This document shows positions 57,953 through 64,000 of a stretch of DNA of 64,000 nucleotides, piece after piece. Below the pieces are notes generated by a model. The model ran no database searches and was not told where the DNA came from. It was given only the letters and a program-made list of their open reading frames with translations. Both the position numbers and the translations under genes were made by a program. Position 1 is the first letter of the stretch. Each line of letters begins with the position of its first letter. The DNA lies in NCBI RefSeq assembly GCF_025060895.1, contig NZ_JANZKV010000183.1, positions 1 to 64,000 of the forward strand, read 5' to 3'. This DNA comes from Stieleria sedimenti. Its GTDB lineage: Bacteria > Planctomycetota > Planctomycetia > Pirellulales > Pirellulaceae.

Positions 57953-60900
57953 TCAATTCCGCCGTCGTAAAAAGCGCAGACCGAAGTGTCCGTAGTCCTG
58001 ACCATCGACATCGCCGTCCAAGTCGTAGTCGAGGTCCGAATCGTAATTCGGGTCGCCGGAGAGCCGCAGGAAGGAAAGTCCGAAACGGCCGTAGTCCTGG
58101 CCGTCGACATCACCGTCGCCGTCGGTGTCGCCGAACAGCCGAAAGAAGTCGTCGTTGTTCGGCTGCGCCGCGGATTGTCCGCCGAAGACGGCGTCCGAAC
58201 GCATTGCGTTGTCTCCCGGCGTGACCACCTGATCGGCGATGATCTCCAACCGATAATTACCATCGGCCAGCGAGTTGCTGCCCGGAATCGTTGAATCGCC
58301 GGAAAATGACAGAATCGCAGACGTCGTGCCGCCCTCGTCGCTCGCCGCAACCGTGATCGTTCCGACGGCGATGTTCGTGTCGATGTTTGTCAATGCAAAC
58401 GCGTTTTCAAGCGCCGCATGGTCCACCTCGCTGACGAAATGGATCGTGACCGATGTGATTTGCGACCGACTGCTCGTGCCATCGTTGATCACGATCGATT
58501 CCACATCGGGGATGCGGACGATGTCCAAGCGAACTTCATCGCTGTCATAGATGACGTCCCACGCCAAATCCTCTGGCAGCGCGGGCAGGTCGAGGCAGGG
58601 GAAACCGCCGCTGACCGAGTCGGCCGTCACGATGCTGAAGGAATCGCCGACCTGCGGCTGATAGCCGTTTCCGAGGTCAATGAATCGAACCTCCAGCATC
58701 CCGTCCAGATTCGCCGACTCGGCCTTCACCTGGTCATATTCACCGCCGGCGATCAGACCGCCCAATTCCACCGTATGAGTGTTTGCCGCTGCAAAGGTAA
58801 TCACACCCGCATCGGTCTGGGTCGGACTGTTCCCGAAGTCCGTGCCGCCGTTGAATGTCGTGACGCCGCCGAAGTCGCCTGCCCCCGTGACGAGGTGATT
58901 GAAGATCAAACCCGGCCCGGTGCCCTGAACGAAGCCCTGGTTCTCAAACTCGCCGTTGATGGTGTTGATCACGCCACGACCGATCAGCGTCCGGGTGTCA
59001 GCAAGCTCGATTCCATTGTCCGACACGAGCGTGCCGTTTTCGCTCGTTGAACCAAGTGTCGTTTGTTGTCCGAGTACCGCCTTGTGTCCGTCGCGCAAGG
59101 TGATCGTGTGCGGCCCCAGATTCAATCGGCCGTCCAGGTGGATGCCGTCCAGCGACATCGCGTCGCCAAGGCTGCTGTCTCCGGACAATGTGATCGTCGA
59201 ACCGGCATCCGATGAAACGGGTGCGTCGACCGAGCCGTGTCCGAAGAGGACTTCGGATGATTCGAGATGGATCCCACCCGGGGCAACAATCGTTCCGCCG
59301 AAAAGGGACGTCAGTCCATCCACGTCGACCGCACCGAGAGAATCAATTTGAAGCGTTTCCCCGCCCACATTCAGCGGGCCTTGCACGGACAGTCCCGCCA
59401 GCCCCGAGACGTTCAGCGGTTCCACGTCGCTAAACGTGATGGCTGTCGACGGACCACCTTGTGTCGTCAACAGGCTGGCCGTTGTCATCGATGAACTACC
59501 CGAGACGAACGTCGCCGACGTCAGTCCTGTGCCGAGCAATTCGAGTTCGTCCCTGCCGCTCGAACCGGTGAACGTGATGCCCGACGGGACTTCGAAAAAC
59601 CCCCCGCTGGCGTAGTCGATCTGCAATCGCGACGCTTCGGCCGGTGGAGACGTCAACGTGAGTGAAGCGAACGAGTCGATTTCGATTGCCGTGATCAAAC
59701 TCGACAAAACATTGTCGAACACCTCGACTTGCAAACCGTTGCGACGAACCGTCCAATCGTCTGCTCCATTGCCGGCAGGGAATGCCAGGCTATGGTGCAA
59801 CCTCTGGACCTTCAGCGTCGCGTTTCCTTGCGTGTAGACTTCAAAGACTCGACCACCACTGTTTTCATCGGCGATCTGTGTCCAGCCGCTGCCAAAATCG
59901 ATGACGTCGTCAAGATTTCTGAGAACCGTGACCGTGTTGCGATGTGAACTCAAACGCAACACTTCGGAAACATCGAGCGACAATGCATTGGCGCCCGAGC
60001 CGGTGATGTCGATCGCTTCGATGTCGACCAATCGGTTGTCGGGGATTACGGTCAGGTCGAGTACCAAGCCGGCACCGTCAAGACGCAACGTGTCAAAACC
60101 GTTGCCGCCGAGGAGGCGACGGCCTCCGGAGAAATCGGTATCAATCAACGCCAGGATGTCATCGCCTTGGCCGCCTCGAAGCACATCGCCGCCGCCGTCA
60201 CTGACGAGCGTGTCGTCGCCCTCGGCCCCGACCAACACATCCCGTACGCTCAACCCTTGCGAAGCGACGAGTTGATTGTTCGCCGCATCACCCAGCTGAG
60301 TTTCCGCACCGCCGGTAAAGTTTTTGCCAAACAGAACGTAACTCTCACCGGCCGCGGACAAACCGTCAGGGTCGGCGCCGGGGGCTCCGATGATCCAATC
60401 GTCCAGCCCGTCTCCGTTGATATCGAAAGCGGCTCCCAAGCCATCGCCGGCGAAGTCGCTGGGGGCGATTCCATTGATCCGAAATCCATTTTCGCCGCTC
60501 AGTTCAGAAACCTCCACGTCGGCGTTAAAGCTCCCGCGACGACCAAAAATCACGTAGCTTGCACCGGCATCGTTGACCCCATTCGGATCGGCCGCGACGG
60601 CACTGACGAGCAAGTCATCGTTTCCATCACCGTTGACGTCGCCCGCCCCAGCGACCGTGCGTCCTAAGCGATCATTTTCTGCCGTTCCGTTGATTCGGAA
60701 TCCATTGGTTCCGTTCAAGGCACTCGGGTCGATCTCAAATTCGATGCCATGGGGTTGACCAAAAATCACGTAGCTCTGCCCGACGTTGTTCACGCCCGAG
60801 GGCGAGTCGACAAATTCCGCGCCGATGATCACGTCGTCAAATCCGTCGGCGTTGACGTCACCGGCACCGCTAACGGATCGTCCCAAATTGTCCGAGTTGG

Positions 60901-63900
60901 AGAAGCCGCTGACGGCAAAGCCCTGGCCGGTCGAAAGTGTGGCCAGATCGATGACCGGTGCAAACCCGCCGGTTTTCCCGTAAATGACATAACTTCTACC
61001 GAAATCAATCCGCCCGTCTTCTTCGACCCGATACGCACCGACGATCAAATCATCGAGCCCGTCGCCATTGACGTCGACATCTCCGCTGACACTAATCCCT
61101 GCCGACCCCGCTAAATCCTGGCCGACAATCATCAGTCCGTTGTCACCATCGAGCGCTAGAACGTTCAACACCGGCGGAACGGGGTGCGCGCTGCCAAAGA
61201 CCACGTACGATGCACCCGCAAAGGTTCGACCGAAAGGGGCAGCGTCCGGTGCTCCGATGATCAAATCACTCAAGCCGTCACCGTTGATGTCGCCCGCACC
61301 GGACAGGGATTGGCCGGTGTTCTCGTTCACCGTTGCTCCGTCGACGCGAAAACCGTTGCTGCCGTCGAGCGATGACAACTCGACGACTTCGGGAAACGGT
61401 GTCGACCGGCCGAAGACGACGTAGGTCTCGCCGGCCGCAGATTGCCCCAGGGGATCTGCCAAATGAGCACCGATTGCCAAGTCGTCCAGTCCGTCGCCGT
61501 TGAAATCACCGATGCCGCTCACGCTGGTGCCGGAACGATCGCCGCTGCCGACCCCCGGGAGACGAAACCCGTTGGCGCCGTTCAACTCGGAAAGCGAAAT
61601 CGAGGCAGCGAACCCACCGGGTTTCCCAAAGACGACATAGCTTTCACCCGCATTCGCACCGTCGTTCGGGTCGACGCCGTCGGCGCCAATGATGATGTCG
61701 TCATAGCCGTCGCCGTTGATGTCCCCGGCTCCGCTCACCGTGCCTGAACTGTCGAATGAATCAATCCCCGTGATCGTGAACCCGTCGTTGCCGTCCAGGT
61801 TGGAAAGCTCCAACTCGGACAACACAATGGCTAGGGACGCTTGGACGTTCAAGATCCCGTTGCCGTTGCGGTATCGAATGTAGGATTCACCGCTCAGGTC
61901 GATCGGTGTTGCGGCGCTCCAGCCACCACCGGTCAGACGAACCAATGAGCGGTCGCCGCGAACGGTCAACGTGTTGTCGTGCGATGACAGCCCATACAGT
62001 TCCTGTCCATCGAGTGTCAGGACGTGGTCCAAATCCGTGCCGAGGTCGATGTTTTCGACGTCGATGATGCGGTTGTCGGCGATCGCCGTCAGGTCCAGCG
62101 GTATGCCTAAGGAAGCGAGCCGCAACGTGTCCGATCCGTTTCCGCCGAGCAGCCGTTTGTTCCCGGAGAAATCGTTGTCAACGATCACCAGGATGTCGTC
62201 GCCCTGGCCGCCCCGCAACACGTCTTCCCCGCCGTCACTGATCAGGGTGTCGTTACCTCGGCCGCCGATCAAGACATCGCTTTCCAGCGAGCCGCGATCG
62301 GCGATCAAGGTATCGTCGGCATCATCGCCGACCTGCGTTTCCAGTCCGCCGGTGAAGTTTCCGCCCAAGACAACGTAGCTCGCGCCCGCGTCGTTCACCC
62401 CACCGGGGCTGGCACCGGTTGCCCCGATCAGGAAATCGTCAAAGCCATCGCCGTTGACGTCCCCGGCTCCGCTGACGCTTTGGCCGAACAGGTCGAAGTC
62501 CTCTTCTCCGTTAATCCGGAAGCCACCGGTTCCATCCAACGTCGATAGATCCAGCGAAAATTGATTGCCGGGCCTGCCGAACACCACGTAGGTCTCACCG
62601 CGACTGCTCCCAAGGTTCTCAGGACCGTCGGCGCCAACGGCCCCAATCAGAAGATCATCAAAGCCGTCACCGTTGACGTCGCCCGCACCGCTGACGCCGG
62701 TTCCGGAAAAGTCGCTCGGGTCAACGCCTCGGATTCGCAGGCCATCGGCACCGACCATGTCGTTAAAGCTGAAAACCGATGGCAGCGATTCGCCTCCGAA
62801 CAACAGATAGGATTCTCCTGAGCTATTGATTCCATTGGGATCGGCAAACGGCGCGCCGACCAGTAGATCGTCGAAGCCATCACCATTAAAATCGCCCACA
62901 CTTGAGACGCTGTAACCTGACTGATCGAGCGAGTCGGAGCCGTCGAGTCGAAACCCGTTGCTTCCGTCGAGTGAATTCAAAGCCAGCGGACCAACGGGAA
63001 GGTCTTTGCGACCATAGACGACGTACGTCTGTCCGGCACCTCCACTGGCATTTGGATTGGCGAGGTGTGCACCGATGAGTACGTCATCATATCCATCGCC
63101 GTTGATGTCGCCGCCATCGCTCACGCTCACGCCGGTATGGTCTCCGCTGGCAGCCCCGGTAAGCACCAAGCCGTCGCTTGCGGAGAACGCACCTGGATCG
63201 ACAACCGCAGGCATTCCACTCATTCGTCCGAGTAAAACGTACGCTTCCCCCGCATTGCTTAAGCTGGCGGGATCCGCTCTATGAGCACCCACGATGACGT
63301 CATCAAGTCCATCACCGTTGAAGTCGCCGGCAAAACTGACGCTCTGTCCCAACTCATCAGACGCGGCGATTCCCTCGATGCGAAAGCCGTTCGTCCCGTT
63401 CAGACCGGAGAGATCGATCGACGACGCGAAGCTGCTCGTGCTACCGAATAGGACGTAGGCGTCGCCAGAGTTGGCCAGTCCACTCGTATCGGCCAAGGCC
63501 GCCCCGATCACCAGATCGTCGAGTCCGTCGCCGTTGAAGTCGCCGGATCCTCCGACGCTGAATCCCGATTGGTCGCCCGCAGCGATTCCGTCGAGCCGAA
63601 AGCCGTTGCTTCCATTCAAGCTGGACAGCGGGAACGACGCTGGAAACACGCCGGGACCGCCGAACACCACATAGGTTGCCCCCGCCAGATTGGCTCCGTC
63701 GGGCCTGGCCCGAGACGCCCCGATGACGAGATCGTCAAAGCCGTCACCATTGAGGTCACCCACTTGGTGCACACTGTTGCCCGATTCCTCGTCCAAGTTG
63801 ACGCCATCGAGACGGAACCCGTTGACACCGTTCAAGCCGGAAAGTGATAAAGCCGGAAAGACAAGAGACAAGTTCGATTGAACGCGCAGCGTCGCCGTGC

Positions 63901-64000
63901 CATCGGTGTACTGCACAAAATCTTGTCCATCAATGCTGATCGATGTTGGGCCCTCCCAGTTCAGCCCTTCGACACGGACGTTCCCGCCATTGCCCAAGAC
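57953..64000 (-). CDS. giant surface protein with two visible 7x FG-GAP / RTX superblocks and dockerin-like end (partial)
   Basis: The C-terminal 2014 codons of a protein that runs past the window edge; the TTG at 63997 is not a believable start. Two blocks of seven FG-GAP-like repeats (each ~60-80 residues with NGFRLDG and GDFNGDGLDDLVIGA-type Ca loops) are each followed by RTX-like units (VLIGGRGNDTLISDGGEDVL). The block period is about 2.04 kb. The fragment begins with the end of a preceding block. A beta-sandwich region follows, then autotransporter-like beta-helical strands, and a last ~55 residues with two dockerin-like Ca loops (DTDGDGDVDGQDYGRFGLSF, DLDGDVDGQDYGHFGLRFL). Seven FG-GAP repeats make one integrin-like propeller, so this is a string of Ca-dependent propellers, likely an adhesin or matrix protein. 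Confidence 0.85.
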   Translation of the reverse strand, partial: VLGNGGNVRVEGLNWEGPTSISIDGQDFVQYTDGTATLRVQSNLSLVFPALSLSGLNGVNGFRLDGVNLDEESGNSVHQVGDLNGDGFDDLVIGASRARPDGANLAGATYVVFGGPGVFPASFPLSSLNGSNGFRLDGIAAGDQSGFSVGGSGDFNGDGLDDLVIGAALADTSGLANSGDAYVLFGSTSSFASSIDLSGLNGTNGFRIEGIAASDELGQSVSFAGDFNGDGLDDVIVGAHRADPASLSNAGEAYVLLGRMSGMPAVVDPGAFSASDGLVLTGAASGDHTGVSVSDGGDINGDGYDDVLIGAHLANPNASGGAGQTYVVYGRKDLPVGPLALNSLDGSNGFRLDGSDSLDQSGYSVSSVGDFNGDGFDDLLVGAPFADPNGINSSGESYLLFGGESLPSVFSFNDMVGADGLRIRGVDPSDFSGTGVSGAGDVNGDGFDDLLIGAVGADGPENLGSSRGETYVVFGRPGNQFSLDLSTLDGTGGFRINGEEDFDLFGQSVSGAGDVNGDGFDDFLIGATGASPGGVNDAGASYVVLGGNFTGGLETQVGDDADDTLIADRGSLESDVLIGGRGNDTLISDGGEDVLRGGQGDDILVIVDNDFSGNKRLLGGNGSDTLRLASLGIPLDLTAIADNRIIDVENIDLGTDLDHVLTLDGQELYGLSSHDNTLTVRGDRSLVRLTGGGWSAATPIDLSGESYIRYRNGNGILNVQASLAIVLSELELSNLDGNDGFTITGIDSFDSSGTVSGAGDINGDGYDDIIIGADGVDPNDGANAGESYVVFGKPGGFAASISLSELNGANGFRLPGVGSGDRSGTSVSGIGDFNGDGLDDLAIGAHLADPLGQSAAGETYVVFGRSTPFPEVVELSSLDGSNGFRVDGATVNENTGQSLSGAGDINGDGLSDLIIGAPDAAPFGRTFAGASYVVFGSAHPVPPVLNVLALDGDNGLMIVGQDLAGSAGISVSGDVDVNGDGLDDLIVGAYRVEEDGRIDFGRSYVIYGKTGGFAPVIDLATLSTGQGFAVSGFSNSDNLGRSVSGAGDVNADGFDDVIIGAEFVDSPSGVNNVGQSYVIFGQPHGIEFEIDPSALNGTNGFRINGTAENDRLGRTVAGAGDVNGDGNDDLLVSAVAADPNGVNDAGASYVIFGRRGSFNADVEVSELSGENGFRINGIAPSDFAGDGLGAAFDINGDGLDDWIIGAPGADPDGLSAAGESYVLFGKNFTGGAETQLGDAANNQLVASQGLSVRDVLVGAEGDDTLVSDGGGDVLRGGQGDDILALIDTDFSGGRRLLGGNGFDTLRLDGAGLVLDLTVIPDNRLVDIEAIDITGSGANALSLDVSEVLRLSSHRNTVTVLRNLDDVIDFGSGWTQIADENSGGRVFEVYTQGNATLKVQRLHHSLAFPAGNGADDWTVRRNGLQVEVFDNVLSSLITAIEIDSFASLTLTSPPAEASRLQIDYASGGFFEVPSGITFTGSSGRDELELLGTGLTSATFVSGSSSMTTASLLTTQGGPSTAITFSDVEPLNVSGLAGLSVQGPLNVGGETLQIDSLGAVDVDGLTSLFGGTIVAPGGIHLESSEVLFGHGSVDAPVSSDAGSTITLSGDSSLGDAMSLDGIHLDGRLNLGPHTITLRDGHKAVLGQQTTLGSTSENGTLVSDNGIELADTRTLIGRGVINTINGEFENQGFVQGTGPGLIFNHLVTGAGDFGGVTTFNGGTDFGNSPTQTDAGVITFAAANTHTVELGGLIAGGEYDQVKAESANLDGMLEVRFIDLGNGYQPQVGDSFSIVTADSVSGGFPCLDLPALPEDLAWDVIYDSDEVRLDIVRIPDVESIVINDGTSSRSQITSVTIHFVSEVDHAALENAFALTNIDTNIAVGTITVAASDEGGTTSAILSFSGDSTIPGSNSLADGNYRLEIIADQVVTPGDNAMRSDAVFGGQSAAQPNNDDFFRLFGDTDGDGDVDGQDYGRFGLSFLRLSGDPNYDSDLDYDLDGDVDGQDYGHFGLRFLRRRN

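Overview
The window looks like chromosome from a marine-type planctomycete (Pirellulales / Rhodopirellula-like). This rests on gene families rather than a database search. The families are: many exported sulfatases, a DUF1559 protein with a type IV prepilin leader, a DUF1592/DUF1552 pair, DUF1080 and DUF6807 (PmoA-like) proteins, an ECF sigma factor overlapping a Ser/Thr kinase with WD40 repeats, and giant exported proteins.

Layout. 0.4-6.9 kb: a seven-heme cytochrome, a DUF1559 pseudopilin with a clear terminator, a GT39-like glycosyltransferase with TPRs, a small lipoprotein and a zinc alcohol dehydrogenase. 7.1-12.2 kb: two intact sulfatases, a broken third one, and the tail of a ThuA-type gene. 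12.5-16.7 kb: minus-strand genes for secreted proteins (a degenerate M60-like protein, a Cys/His protein, an SGNH hydrolase) mixed with dispersed repeats and a transposase stub. 16.8-22.3 kb: a minus-strand DUF1592 - DUF1552 - PQQ-type propeller group. 22.4-26.3 kb: a gene graveyard holding a sulfatase core fragment, a DUF1588 fragment, an ABC ATPase head and an ECF-sigma/sulfatase chimera, with one intact cupin-like gene. 26.3-37.9 kb: a co-directional catabolic locus of five intact sulfatases, a DUF6807 protein, a Gfo/Idh/MocA oxidoreductase and a DUF1080 (3-keto-glycoside hydrolase type) protein, most simply read as periplasmic breakdown of a sulfated polysaccharide. 38-39.3 kb: fragments of ArsA and of a WD40 protein. 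39.5-43.8 kb: ECF sigma plus membrane Ser/Thr kinase with WD40. 44.4 kb: tRNA-Arg(UCG). 44.9-46.6 kb: an AspT/YidE-type transporter. 46.7-57.8 kb: a minus-strand three-gene unit of ECF sigma, a membrane VWA protein with an anti-sigma-like N-terminus, and a 2333-residue membrane protein. 58.0-64.0 kb: the C-terminal part of a giant surface protein with seven-fold FG-GAP blocks and RTX-like units, running off the window end.

Seven sulfatases are intact and keep the C-x-P-x-R formylglycine motif; three more are decayed (one frameshifted and deleted, one with the catalytic core deleted in frame, one reduced to 64 core residues). No formylglycine-generating enzyme is in the window, so maturation must be supplied from elsewhere. 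In two places a decayed gene ends in an ATGA overlap with an intact sulfatase, suggesting former operons whose first gene is being lost.

The least described unit is the 46.7-57.8 kb sigma - VWA - giant protein operon, together with the modular FG-GAP/RTX protein beside it. Dispersed palindromic repeats of at least five types lie between genes, sometimes touching start or stop codons. All coordinates and starts were read by eye; family names come from motif recognition, not from searches.
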